A stretch of DNA of 64,000 nucleotides from Rhynochetos jubatus (lineage: Eukaryota > Chordata > Aves > Eurypygiformes > Rhynochetidae): assembly GCA_027574665.1 (NCBI GenBank), contig CM050648.1, positions 51,073,200 through 51,137,199 of the forward strand, read 5' to 3'. Made by a program: the position numbers and the translations under genes. The notes under the pieces were generated by a model, which worked only from the letters and a program-made list of their open reading frames with translations, was not told the origin of the DNA and made no database searches. How positions within the stretch are numbered: position 1 is the stretch's first letter; every line of letters starts with the position of its first letter. Below, piece after piece: positions 11,291 to 23,900 of this stretch.

Positions 11291-14200
11291 CCCTGAAATC
11301 AGCCCTTGATGCTCAGAAAAGATGCTTCTCTGGTATTTGTTTCTGTTCTTGTTATTATTCATTTAAGTAAACAAAATCATCAGTTCACCTCATTAAAATC
11401 AAAGAGAAAAATCTGAGAAATGTAGTTCAGCCGCCAAAGTCTCAAAATCCACCTTGAAATCTTATTGGCTATCTTCTCGAGGGAGGTGTAAATCTTCCTT
11501 AAGTTGGCTTTTATTTCTGAATTTGGCTCTGCTCCTGGAAATCTTCCCTGAGAGGCCTCCACTTGCTATAAATGTTTCAAAAGAAACTTTGCTATTTGCA
11601 ATGCCGTTCTAATTGTTTTTTTGACGGGCCAAGAGTTGCCTTGTGGTCACCTCGAGAGAGCCTTGGTTCTGTATTTCTAATTCATCATTTGGAGTTGTTC
11701 TGAACATCAAGCTCCCGCTGCCAATCACAACAACTGTGTATCTCAGGGCCGAGCCTTTTGTCTGTCCGTGTCTCTGCAAACTGAACTGAAGGTTTCCATC
11801 TGATGGCTGTGATGCAACACAGCAGATTCCTTGCTGGGAAGGCAACATCTGAATAAAAGAGATGCAGGGAGATGAAGGGAGCCTTGGCCGTAGGAACCTA
11901 GAAGAGCACTTGCAACAGATCTTTTCCTTGTTCTCTTCCTCCGGTCTAAGAGGGTTCTGCAGCCTAATTTTGGGAGAAGACCCAGATGTCCACTCTTTCC
12001 CCAACAACAATGGAAGGGTCCTGGAGGAAATGTAGAGACTTTTTAGTGGGTGTCTAGCTTTGCTTGGATAAGTGGATGGCCTGGGGGTGCTTTTGAGAAA
12101 GAAGTGCTGTCAGGAAAACACACTGAGGGTTCAGTGTATTGCAGTGGATCAGATGATAGATAGTTTTTCAGTAACAAGGCAGGAAGTTCAAGCTAGACAG
12201 CTAGAAGTCATTCAGGAAAAAAAAAAAAAGAAAATAAAAAGAAGAAGAAACCCTGTGGAGCTCAAATACAATAGTTTGTATTGCTCTGAGGTTTGTGCAA
12301 CCCAGCTTGCAGGCACCGCAGAGGTGCTTAAAGCAAAGAGGCTGATAAATGAATGAAATTCAGGGGGAAGGAAATGCTGATGCCAACTTTACTGGGTGCA
12401 GCTATACGACTCCACTGTAACCTTTGAGCTCTGACTGCAAAGAAACGTGCAGCTCTGTGCAACCCTATCACAAGGCTTACCATGTGGGGGCAAAGAGGAG
12501 GGAAGGGAAGAGAAAGGGGGCAAACAACATCATGACTTACTTGGGTTTTAGTTCAACATTTATCTTTAATTTTTTTCTTTCCTCCCCCCTCTGAATTAGT
12601 TTCAATAAAACCTGCATCGCTCGTGGAGCTCCTTCAATAAAAAAGTCACTGTTTGTTATATGATAACACTGAACAGACTCCAGGCACTCCATTTTCTTAT
12701 CTTAGATATACAGTGGAGCATAACTCAAGCAAAGGGGAGAAGTTAATGCATCTGTAACACTAGGTAACAGAAGCAACAGTAGCATGCTAGTGTAGTAATA
12801 ACTCTCACATGTGGAATATCTGAAGATGGGTTTTATTGAATTCAGTTTATTTAACCAGGATAAACCCTTGAGATACGGATCTCATTTACAAGATGGTGTT
12901 GGCAAGAAGGCAGATTATTACAAGCACATGTGGAAGATAAGTATAAAACAAAAAGTGAAAGACCTGTTTATATTTTTAATTAGAATCCTTTTATCACCAA
13001 AAATGTTAAGTGAAAAGGAAAGCATTAGATATAACTATTACTTGTTGATATTAATAGCAATGGGCCTTCCTACTTAGGTGGCACATTTCTTTCCTGGGTA
13101 TCTTAATGACGAACAAAATAAAGGCGAAAATTCCTCCCTCAGTGTGTGTCAGGCCTGGCTAAGCTCATTTCATGCAGGGACTTTCCACAAGTCTCCATGA
13201 AATGGTCTACAAGGACCTAGTAATTGTGTCGGAAGAGGGAGAAGGAGCCACGTGGAGAGGGCTGGGGTGGAGAGCTCTGCGACTGAACATGCTACTGAAA
13301 TACAGCCATATCTAGGTAACACTGACACGTTAGGGCAAAAGCCAAGGAGAACACAGTGTACAGCTGAATTTTCAGGAGAATTAAAGTAGGCAGAGTGTAA
13401 GTATTCAAAGTGGAATTTGACCAGGATTAACCCCTTTAATCTTGCTAAAAATACTACATGATCCTTCATGAGCACAGGCATTCAAGACTCAACTTTTGCA
13501 TTTCACACAAAAGGCATTAAAACTTATGTTACTATGAATGCATTTTGTGAAATAGTTACCTTTCAAGTGACCTCTAAACAGATACCGACCACATTAAAGT
13601 TATACGTGGTATGCTGGCACTCGAGGCTGCGAGGTGATGGAGTGCTTTTCTTTTCACAAGGCAATTTTGCTTGATAATCAAATGTCTCTGGTAGGTAAAT
13701 AAAAAACCTCTCTGCTCTATTAGAGAGTTATTATGTTGTGTTTACAATGTATTCTTTTGGTCTGTAGTTAACATACTTTAAATACTCTTAAAGGTAAATG
13801 GCTGCCTTCCAGCCAATGACATTTTCGGGCTATCAAGTTGCATATTTTGCTCAGAAGTGTGGGGCTGAGTCTGCTTCTCTGCTTTCCCTTGGCGCTGCAG
13901 GTTTCCCTCTCCCTGCGCGGAGAGTTCCAAGCAGCAAAGTCTGATGTCTTTTTCATCTCTGGGGCAGAAAGAAGACCAGGCTTGTCCAGCCATGCTGGGG
14001 TATGGCAACTGCTGGGATAAACATAACACGACATGACACTATTACGAAAGAATGTGGGCCAATAAAAAAAAAAAAAAAAGTATTTTTTGAATGGAAGCCT
14101 CCAAGATTTGCTGATGAATATTCACCTAAGCCGTAGGACTCCTACCTGGGACATTCATAGCAAAACTGTGCCTTTCAGTTTAGCAGCATGCCTACAATGG

Positions 14201-17200
14201 AATCTACCTGATGGATTAGCATTGCTACAGCATCTACAGGCTCTAAGGGGTTCATGGGCAGTAATTTGCTCATCAGTTTTATGTAGTAGCAGCAGTAGAA
14301 GCTCAGCCCACCTACTTTTCTGCTGGGATTTGTCCCTGGTTTTCTGTAGGTGGCCCAGCTCCATGAACAAGGATGTATAGGTGGCCTCTACCTACTTATT
14401 GTGCACCCATAAGCCAGACCCTCCCAATTGCAGGAGAGATTTAACTGTGGGTGGCAAATGCCAAAGACATACTGGTTGCCTCTGCGAAGGGCTCCCAGCT
14501 CCTTAGCTCTTGGAAATGCTTTTGCCATTTAACTTGCACGGCGGGCTCCCTCCCAGTCGCTGCCTGCAGCCATTTGGTAGCAGAGCAAAATGTAGCCCGG
14601 GGGTATCTGCTTGAACTAATTTGCTTTGGCTGTATTGGCACCCTTGCGTATTTGTTTCCCATTTGAGCAGTGACATTTATTGGAACAAACGTGCGACGGA
14701 AAGCTGATTTGGGGAGAAATGTCAATATTTGCTCTGAAGAACAACCAGACCCCAATTCAAAAACATACTTGCTAACTTTAAGTACATGGATGTGTCTCAT
14801 TGACTTTGTTGAATGAAACCTGATGCTGGGAACAGCAGCGATGCCATAAGCTTTCACTGACTAGTTAAGACAAATTGGTCGTTGCCCAGCCTGAGACAAG
14901 ATTGTTTAGGATCTATCCTCACCATACTGAATTAGAAGAGGTAAAACACATGCCGGGGATTTGCACACATTTGGGGAAAACATAGCTCTACCATGACTGC
15001 ACAGGAAAAGAAAGAGGCAATGTGGTCGGTATGAGTAATTGTTGCATCCTTAAGTCTTTACAAAGGCTGCAGTGAAAAGACAATCCACAAAGAACACGAC
15101 TGTTGAAAATATGCTAAAAATAATGCTGAAAAGTCATGCTTGGGGGTCATCCCCAGCTACGTCTTCACAGGTATATGGGTAAACAGACCACAACCGTCAG
15201 GACAAAACCATGGCTTTTGTATAATCTGTAGCTTTCCAAACATATCCACTTCAGTAAATTTTGGCTGCAGAAGTGATGGAGGTCTTGCAGTCCTTGCTGT
15301 AAGTAAACTGAGATTTTTTTCTGATACTTCTTATGTGAATTATAACATCTGTGGGGAAATGTGTTTGCTTGTGGTTCCTGTTGTATTAGAACAGCTCCAA
15401 GGAAATAGTATGAGGCTCAAGGCTGAAACCATTGCGTCAAATTAAGCCACAACAATAAAGAGTTAATACAGGAGCACCAAAAGTTCCTATATTAAAGTTG
15501 TCTAACATTCCCCATTATAAAAAAAAATTCCAATCATTTTTCTTTTGCAGCGTTTTAGCATCGCTTGCAGCAAGCAAATGATGAAATTTGGCAAAGGGCA
15601 GATTTGCAGTTAGGAAGGAGCTGCTTGATGTCTCAAAAAAAAAAAAAAAAATTGTTCAGAGATGCCTGGACCCTGTAATGTAATAAACCAAACCCAACCT
15701 TAGCATTTTATTATAATCTGTAGAACTTGTCTGAAGTTCCTGAACACGTGACGCTGGCTGAGCGCATCTCAGTCCCTTCAAGGACCCTGCCACAGGCAAT
15801 GGGCTGCCCAGGTCTCTTTGCTAAGGACAAATCCTGGAGTAAAAAGGGTAGGAAGATTAACACAGCTGTCCCCAGAAGCCTCTGTGAGATATCCTAAGTG
15901 TGGTGAAGCTCAGGTGGTAGTTTGTTATTCACGAAGATGGAGAAGTTCCTCATCAAACCCACTGATGTCCCTTGCTGAATTAAGTGTCCTCTGCAGACTG
16001 TCCCCAAACTCTGCCTTCAGCACAGTTTTACAGCTGTGTTGCTGGAAGCAGGCACTGCATCTCAAAGGGATGCGTTGCAGTGACCGTGCCTTGGTTTGGT
16101 TGTACTGCGCCCTGTTCCTGTAGGGGCTGCTCCAAGGAAGACAACCTGCCCAAGCTCAGTTTGCCTCCTCTTTTGGACATGGCTGAACCATATCCTTCAT
16201 CTTGATTTTCAGCTGACATGTGACTTCCTTGCTGTTTCGTGAAATATGACATCCCTCTTCTCCCCCACTATCGAGCAAGTAGAATTGGATATCATGTACT
16301 TCAAATTTACCCCTATGGCCAAGTTCAACAAATTAGCAGCCAGAAATTTTAATCAGATATTTAATCTTTCAACCATGTAAGTGAGATTTTGTGTTTACAG
16401 TGGCAGTAGGCCAGCTTAACCTCAGCGGAGAAAGACTTAGTAGTGTCCTTGAAGCTGGGGAGCCAGAGAGCAATGACTCCTCTGAGCAGGTCTGTCTGAC
16501 CTGCAGCTCAAAGGCAGCTGTAGTCACCACATCAGTATTTACAGCTCTGTATGCTTTTTAAGCATTGGAAATCCAAGGAAGATGATATAGTCTTTGGAAT
16601 ATTGCTAGTAACTGCTCTATGCATTCAAAATTATTTAGAATAGTAAGAAAGAACAAAGCTTTGGTGTTAGGAGGCCACTGCAGATGAACGTGTAACACAC
16701 CCTGCTCCTGAATTTGCCAAATCCTGGAGCAATAGGCAGCATCTTCCCAGATCAGACAAATGCCAGTAGCAAAGTTAATGAACCTTCCTGTTTCGGTAGT
16801 GGTTTGCACAGAGACATGCCTGAGTGTAGGCATATGCGCATGATTCTTCCCCATGTCCTCTTTGCAACCTGTTGTTCAAAGCAGTACAGGAAGATGTTGT
16901 TACCCCTGGACACCGTGCCGTGAAGTAGAATATGAGAAGCACTTTTCCGTAATAACTGGTGATCACCTTCTCGACCAGAAGCTAGAGGTGCAAACATTTG
17001 ATAACCATCTTGCTGTGTATAGTCTCTGAAGGTTTATATTAAAAATGTTCTCATGTTAGAGCCAAGGGCTGAATACTTCAGAAGTCTGAGAGCATTTGGT
17101 TGTCATCAGGGTCTAGGTGGGGTGGCATAGTATCATTTTCTGGCTTGCCCAAAGTACAAACCTGAGCTTTCTGGAGCTCCTAAGCAACCTCAGATTAGGA

Positions 17201-17859
17201 TAGGAACATTGACTTCACCGTTCAGACGTCTCACGTAGAAATGTGAAACTCTCAGGGGGGAAAAACAGCCTACTTCCTCAGTGCAGATATGTTTACAATC
17301 AGTAATTCATGTCAGCCCATCAGTATTCCCAGCGGCGAAATAAAAGTTTGGGAGGCATTACAGTTCTGTACAGGGAGTCTAAAAATTATTTAGCTTGGCT
17401 ATTTGGTGGGCATTTTTCTGGTAGCCATGTGAGAAGTGGATGCTAGGAGATACATTTGGACTGTTTTATACTTCATTAAAGTCTGGAGATGGTATACCAC
17501 TGTGTACTAGGGTCAGGTTTCCAGTACCTTGTGGATGCAGACAAATTCTGCCTGAGACAGGGCTACTCTTTAGGAAGGATGTGTATATAGTTTCTGTCTT
17601 ATAAACTGACACAACCTTTGTGACTTCTAAGTAAAACATACCACTTCATGGTCTTCCAAAATGTAAATGCTTCCTATGTCGTTGATTGCATGGTTTCATC
17701 GCAGTTGTTGTTCACATGCCTTGTTTAATATGATTAATGTCATAACAAGTCTGTGGACATTCCTCAATTCTTTACCTTGACAGTGGAACAACACTGGTGA
17801 CAAAGTGCAGGTTAGGGCATAATGGATCTCTCTTCTTTTAAGGAATTACCTAAGAGTAC
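11291..17859. other. Mostly unique non-coding DNA
   Basis: Apart from the candidate exon described separately, I see only simple tracts: an A-rich stretch at 12221-12250, 16 A at 14064-14079 and 17 A at 15635-15651. Neither poly(A) run follows a recognisable retroposon body. The minus-strand frame at 14441-14857 (138 codons) and the plus-strand frame at 15818-16123 resemble no family I know and are probably chance. Confidence 0.45.
11609..11848 (-). other. Unrecognised candidate coding exon, 79 codons
   Basis: On the minus strand a pyrimidine-rich tract ending in CTCTTTTATTCAG lies immediately before an ATG at 11848. From there 79 codons stay open to a stop at 11609. The peptide begins MLPSQQGICC, has the stretch LRYTVVVIGSGSLMFR in the middle and ends LLARQKNN. 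The upstream sequence is also open in this frame to 12010. I recognise no domain and no homologue. It could be a terminal exon of an undescribed transcript or a chance frame behind a chance acceptor. A frame of this length is not rare in 64 kb. Confidence 0.2.
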
Positions 17860-18848
17860 TCACAAAGATTTCAGCCTTGGCATTCACTTCTTGGGTAATC
17901 TTATTTGTCTTTATTTCCAACAAGGTATTTAAATTTCATTCTAGAACTGTGACAAATGTTGCTTCTGAATTAAGCTGTATTAGCACATCTGATATATAAA
18001 GAATTTGCCATCCAATGGTGAGAAAGACGTATAGAGTATATATTGACTGTAGACATATACTGTAGATCAGAATAGATGCCTTTTTGCTCAGGCCAGTATC
18101 TGATGAAAAGATGAAATATGGCCTGTAAGATTATATGTAGCAGGAATATTAATTAGCATGAGAGATGGCACAATTTGGATTGAGGCCAGAACATTGAACC
18201 GAAGCCACTTCAATGGCATTGATGCATGATCTTTCCTTGTCAATAGATAGAAAACAGTCATCCATTTTCATCCTCCTGGACCTTTCTTCAACATTTTACA
18301 CTATTGACCTGAAGATACTCCTGTTCCACGACAGGAGTGTTAACAGGGGACCAGGGTAATGTGCTAAATGGTCAGGTCCCCCTCGGAGGGATGCCAGCGA
18401 CTACTAGAGGTAGAAAGCTAATTTCTGTGTTGGACATTGCATTTAACAAGTCCCTCAAGGATCAATTCTCTTTCCTCTGATTCAGTATCTTCCTGCCAGT
18501 CTGTTGACATGCACTCTTGGCAGATAGTTCTGATCATCCTTCTTGCTGTACGGTTCTACTGCTTGGCTAATGTGACCAAAAAGAGTTTATGAGGATGAGA
18601 GCAATACATAGATAAAGGCTATTTGCTGACAGCTAAAGCCAGTGATGAGACAGGAGGTTGTGATGGAAAGAAGATTTTTGAAGACTTGGCATCAGATGTG
18701 CTCCCCTTGATGGGAGGCACACACTAGAGTTGGTCAGTTGCTCCTGTGGATTTAGGGTGCTCTTGCATTCCTCACTGTTCACAGAACCATAGGGACCACT
18801 GACCTGAAAGGTATCAACTTTGTGGTTTGCCTGCAAGAGAGGAACACC
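17860..18848 (+). mobile_element. Ancient L2-like LINE, 5' part of a split copy
   Basis: This is an old L2-clade LINE remnant in sense. The clearest coding block is FILLDLSSTFYTID (18267-18308), which matches the L2 reverse transcriptase LLDLSAAFDTVDH region. Just upstream, GAAGCCACTTCAATGGC (18203-18219) and the codons around TCAATAGATAG resemble the ETA...LAMDRG segment. VPQGSIL (18450-18470) is the GVPQGS motif. Near 18752 the codons FRVLLHSSLF resemble the LGVLLDPSLSF block that lies C-terminal to the catalytic domain. The left end is uncertain: only a faint likeness to an NLPFLGK segment near 17890 supports starting at about 17860, and the safe part begins near 18160. It is interrupted at about 18848 by an antisense CR1 and resumes near 20521. 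Confidence 0.7.
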
Positions 18849-20520
18849 CAGATTAGTTTTGACCATCAGTAGTCCACACTAGTTTTAGCAATCTGTGCCA
18901 GCGTTTAACTGTCCTTGCAGATAAAATTTTCATTTTATGCTTGAAAGAAATATCCCACACTACAATTTCAGGTCATGCTTTCTTGTTCTATCTGCAATAG
19001 ACAAAAATAACTTTCTTTTTTACTCTTTTCTTTGCAGCTGCATCTTGCGTATTTGAAAAGTATTATCACATCTCCCTTCTGGATTAAAAAACACCATTTT
19101 TTAATTCTTTCTCTACAAGTCATGCTGTCTAAACCTTTGGTTAATCTTGACTTTCCTCAGTTAGTCCAGACCTTTTAGGAAATGTCTGTTCAATAAGGAC
19201 ACAGTTCTTTGGCAGATGCCTTCTAGATTCTGAGTAGAGTGGAAGGATTTCTTTGAGTTTTAAATAAAATGTTCCCCTTCAAAAGTCCCCGTAATGTAGC
19301 GGATTTTTCTTTTGTATTAGTATCATAAAATTGACTCACCCTCAATGTGTGGTCCCTCACATTCTCTAGTTCAATTTTGGAAGAACTGTTGCCTATTCAG
19401 TTCTTCCCCCACCCGCATTTTGACAACTGAGAATGTCTTTATAGCTGTAGCACTTTAGTCTTTACTGGTAATATTATTTTTAATACTGTTTCTTCGATGT
19501 GTAAAGATCTTTTGAATTCTAGTCTAACCTCCCAAAATGTTTCCAGCCTCTTCCAAGAAGTGAGAAATCCCTTCTGTTATTTTCCAAGTTTTTAATAATA
19601 ATGTCGACCCATGACGGACCCCTGTGGAACTACAGTCAAAGAAACTTTCCAGTCTGGCAATGACCTATTTCCAGTTACTTTCCAAGTAGACTTTTGCAAG
19701 TGACTGAGCACCTGCCTTACAATAGTTTTGACTAGCTCATGCTTTCTTATAGTTTCCTTAGGAAACTGTCATACAAGACAGTGTCAAAAGCCTTACTAGC
19801 ATCCAGATATGTGACATCAACTCACGAAGACCAATATCCTGCTGAGAGAAAAATAAAGTTGGGCTTAACAGGGTTAGTGTTTCTTTGACAAAGCCATGTT
19901 CCTCTGCAGCTGTTATCTCTCAAGCAGTTTAATTATAATCTGATAGTCTGGCTATACTATTTTGTTCTATTATTTTTCTGGAAATAAAAATCAAGACAAC
20001 AGGCTATGGTTTATGATCTTCTCCTTATATGTGTATATATATATATATATATATAAAAGTATTATATTTGTTCTTTTCTGCTCTTTTTCTTCCATCTATC
20101 AGGAGTTTTCAGATCACTGAGATTCACTCTAAATTTGCTGGAGTGAATTTCATCAGGTGAAACCCATTTGAAAATATTTAACTGCATAGCAGGTAACAAT
20201 CTGCCATTTGCTACTTAACTCCTGCCTAGTGGGGTACTGAAGACTTTTGACCAATGATTTTTTTGCCAGTAGTGTTAACTGCATTTTACATTTGATCACA
20301 GTTAGGTTTTTTTAGTGAAGACTGAATTAAAAGAAGAAAGAGTTTGCATCAATACACTTGCAGAAGAATGTCTCATTACTATTTTACATCCCTTGGAAGT
20401 TGTACTATGCCTTAACATTTCTGATTTTTTCTCTACGGCACATGATGCTCCTTATAGTTATCCTCACTAATGTGCCATGTTTTTAACTTTCTTTTTTATT
20501 CTTGGATTTAGAGTTATTGT
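18849..20520 (-). mobile_element. Ancient CR1-type LINE inserted in antisense
   Basis: Read on the minus strand, this stretch carries CR1 blocks in the right order. DVTYLDASKAFDTV (19773-19820) is the first palm motif. TVVPQGSVMG (19607-19636) is the GVPQGS motif. The post-palm segment then leads to a decayed 3' region where, in plus-strand reading, TTTGAAAAGTATTATCACATC (about 19052) and TCTAGATTCTGAGTAGAGTGG (about 19223) match the remembered antisense of old sauropsid CR1 copies. Frameshifts and stops are everywhere, so it is inactive. A (TA)n tract at 20034-20055 has grown inside it. It separates two collinear pieces of an L2-like LINE, so it inserted later. Boundaries are estimated to within perhaps 50 bases. 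Confidence 0.75.
20034..20055. repeat. (TA)n microsatellite
   Basis: Twenty-two bases of alternating T and A, preceded by TGTG and followed by AAAA, lying inside the antisense CR1 fossil. Confidence 0.95.
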
Positions 20521-20985
20521 AGAAGTTGAGCAAGAGTAATGCCCACTTCTATCTGGACCTGGTCAAGATATTTTCTCCCACTCTGTCAGTCAGTGGTCTG
20601 GCTCCACTTATTCATGCCTGTGCCATTTTCTGGTCAGGCTACAGCAACGCAGTATTTAGAAAGCCTTCAGAGAAACAACATGTGCAGAAAGTGGTCCTGT
20701 GTTTTCTCCATGGCTGAGTCTATTCCAGTTTTGTCATATTTGTCCTCCATTCCTTTGACTGGCCTCCCATCAGGATTTGAATAAGTTTTATGGTCTTGTT
20801 AACTATCTCTGTGTCCTCCTGGCCTGGGGTGGAGAATCTAAAAAACCTTGCATTTAAGTTCTGTGATGGAAGCTGTGGTCAACAGTCCTCTACTCTAACA
20901 GGACTCTTGACAAGAAAAGGAACACTGGCTGCACAGAAAGAGGGGACTTTTCAGGCCTTGACCAGTGGCAGGGAATGAAATGACC
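20521..20985 (+). mobile_element. Ancient L2-like LINE, 3' part of a split copy
   Basis: Sense L2 coding blocks resume after the antisense CR1. LIHACAIFWSGYSNAVF (about 20607-20660) matches the L2 LVHAFVTSRLDYCNALL block, and QKVVLCFL after it matches the LQLVQNAAARLL block. Further on, PVLSYLSSI and a CATTCCTTTGACTGGCCTCC stretch fit the LHWLPV region in a shifted frame. GTFQALTSGRE near 20943-20975 resembles the FSVLAPRLWNSLP end. Several frameshifts break the frame. Order and strand match the piece ending near 18848, so both are taken as one copy. Confidence 0.7.
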
Positions 20986-23900
20986 TCTGCAAGAGCTGAG
21001 CTTACTGGTCTCCACTGTTGGTACTGGTGAGACTTTCTGTATTGCTTCTGCATTTGTGTCTAATTCTAGATTACCTTCCCCTGTACGCTTTCTGCTTCTA
21101 GAAGAGGGATACATTTCTTAACGCAAGAAACTCAGATACTGCCCTGACAAATGTAGTTTTGGAGTGCATACAGAATCAAGTATGATAAATAAATCATAAC
21201 CCAAGCATTTTAGCATGAGTATGCCTTAGTTTTCCTATATACGGCAATTGTGACATTGTGAATAATCTGGAAAAAGTGGAAAAATTCTCGGATTATTAGT
21301 TTGATCTTGGGACTTTGCCACAAGACTGCTGGGAATTTGGGGGTTTTGTTCCGGGAACGGGAATGGTGGGCAGGTGTAGGAGGGTATTATGAGGAATCAA
21401 AGACTTACTCTGTGAAAACACAGAGATTAAGATTAGAAATTTATGATACATGATGATTTTCAGACAAGTTTCAATTTCTCGTTTTTCTTTTTGTCACTGT
21501 CAAAATGGCAAGAGCACCAACAGCTTCATTACAAGAATGTCAAAATCCTCAGACCCCTGCAACAGCACTTGTACAGACCCTTGCTGGCTTCTGTGCCCGC
21601 ATGGATCCAGCTGCCTGAGATGGTGGGAGAAGGCACATAGCATCATGGCCATTCCTGAATGTGCGTCAGCAGCTACAAAGCCCAGCCCGAAGCCTGGCCA
21701 GCCAGCTCCATGTGGGTGACAGCCCCTAGGACCGCCGACACCTTGAGGAATGCACTGAACTCGCAGTGTCAGACCAAGAGAAACTGCACACTATGTTGTC
21801 TTGGTCTTGCGTAGTGTCCACCAAGCTGGCACTTCTATTCAAAGACCTCCCCAGAAAGAAGAGAGGACAAATTGTACTGAGGACAAGAAAACATCATAGG
21901 GAACTTATCCGTAGCACCATGCCTGTCCTTTGATTCAGTTGCTCTGCGACCAGTAACATCTCCCTTGTTTTCATTGCTGCCAGACCAAAGAGCAGCAGCT
22001 CTCAAGATTTTCAAGACTTTTTTTTTTGAGAGTAAGCCGGACACAGGACCCAAGTAATCATCCTTAGAGGTTTACGTCATCCTCTGGTGTTTTGCCCATC
22101 AAAATAGAGCCTGCTTCAAAGAAATGACATAGGCCCCTTGATGGCAAAGTGCACGCACTAGGAGAGAGCTCTTGGATTTCTGACTGCTTCACAGCACAAG
22201 TCCTTGCCTCAGAGAAATTCAAGTTTACCAGAAGCCCTTCAATTATTTTTTGTTTCGTTTCCCCAATGCCCGCCAGATTAGAACACAGCTTGGCAATGTC
22301 ACCAGAAGAAAGAGAGAGAGAAAAGAAAACAACAAAAACCCAGCTGCCAGTGTTTCAACTACAGATGCGATTGGAAGGGTTTGTGAAACTCGCCATAAAA
22401 GTACTTCAGACAGAAATGTTCTTTTCTTTCTATGATTTTTGGAAAGTTTCAGATTTCAGCTGGTACTGTGCACAAAATCAACAGGTCTGCGCAAATACAT
22501 CTGGGTGAGATTGACAGATGGGGAAAGCTGACAAGCCCCTGTCAGAGCCAAAGAGATCTCTGCTCTGTGTGTTCCGATGGAAGAACTCCCGCTCTTGATT
22601 GACAAAGATAAGGGTCTTTTATAGTAAAATGAAAACAAGGAATCAAAGGGTGAAATTAGTCTTCTACTATCTCATCCTGTATGTGACTTGATCAAAAGAT
22701 ATTCATGACTCCCAGCATCACAGGCAAGACGGGAAGGGAACATGTGGGTTGCCCAGTTTATCCCCTTGCAGTTGACTGCAAGTGTAAGGAGATGAACTTT
22801 CATGGATGTCCATGATTTAAGAGAAAATGGTGCTATATGCCATGATATTTCTAACTTCAAATTGTGACATTCTTTTGAAGAATGAGACATTTTTAATTAC
22901 TGTTTAGAATGGGCCTGTTCTCCTGCATCCTGATGTAGCAGCCCACAGGCACGTGTTTTCAAGATTCCCATTGCAAACATAAAGATGGAAAAGTTGAGAT
23001 TGTCATATAATCACATGATTCTGGGAGGCACATCTGTAAGAAGGAAAAAGAGAGTTTAACTGGGGTTTTGATATAACTGAAAGAATAAACAGCATTGGCA
23101 CCGCACATTTTCAGTAGCATTTATACTTGCTCTATCTTGAACGTACAGATATCTAGATATAAACATTTCTATATTTTAACTATGCCACTGACCCTAGTTG
23201 GTATTCTTCTAAAGCTCATTGTAAATCTTAAGTACATGGAAACAGCTGTGTAAAACAGGCAAGGTTGTCAGCTCTTTTCTGCTGCTCCTTCTTAAGGATA
23301 ACTATTTGCAAATAGTGGTTGTGAAGTTATGTCCTATGAGCAACATTGTTCGTGTGACTTGGTAGTGATTTTTGGCTTAAGACAAACTGTCAGAAGGACT
23401 GCATGATGTTCAGTGAGAAAACAAAGAGCTATTTTGCAATCTTTTCTGGAGTTTCAGGAGAGGAGCACCCAAGTGCTGGTCAAACTCAGTTGTATGTGAT
23501 TAAATCTGTTCTTTGATGCATTCCAGTGGTTTCCAGAGAGGAACAGGTATCCGTTTGTCTGCTTGGCCTCCGAGCTGATAATTTCCTTCTATTTCTGTTC
23601 TGGCTCTGGGTGTCCATCACCCTCCACTCCCTGTTCCTGACCATCTGTAGAACTCATAAAGCCAGATTTAAATACAGTAACGTACACAGGCAAATGATGA
23701 CTTGGAAGTGCTTGAAGGAAGGGATGTGCTTCGTGACTCAAGCAGTTGTGTTGTCCCCAGTAGAAAACACGGCCAATGAGAGTCTTTCACATGGAAAAAA
23801 GTTGTCAGCTTTTCCACAGAAAATCCCAGTCTCTTGTGTTATCACCTTCAGAACAAAATGCAAATATCCAGATGAGTTCTTACTCCAGTATGTTGACTGA

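Noticed and set aside
14064-14079. Poly(A) run as the tail of a processed pseudogene
   Set aside because: No recognisable coding sequence or polyadenylation signal at the right distance upstream, and no flanking duplication seen.
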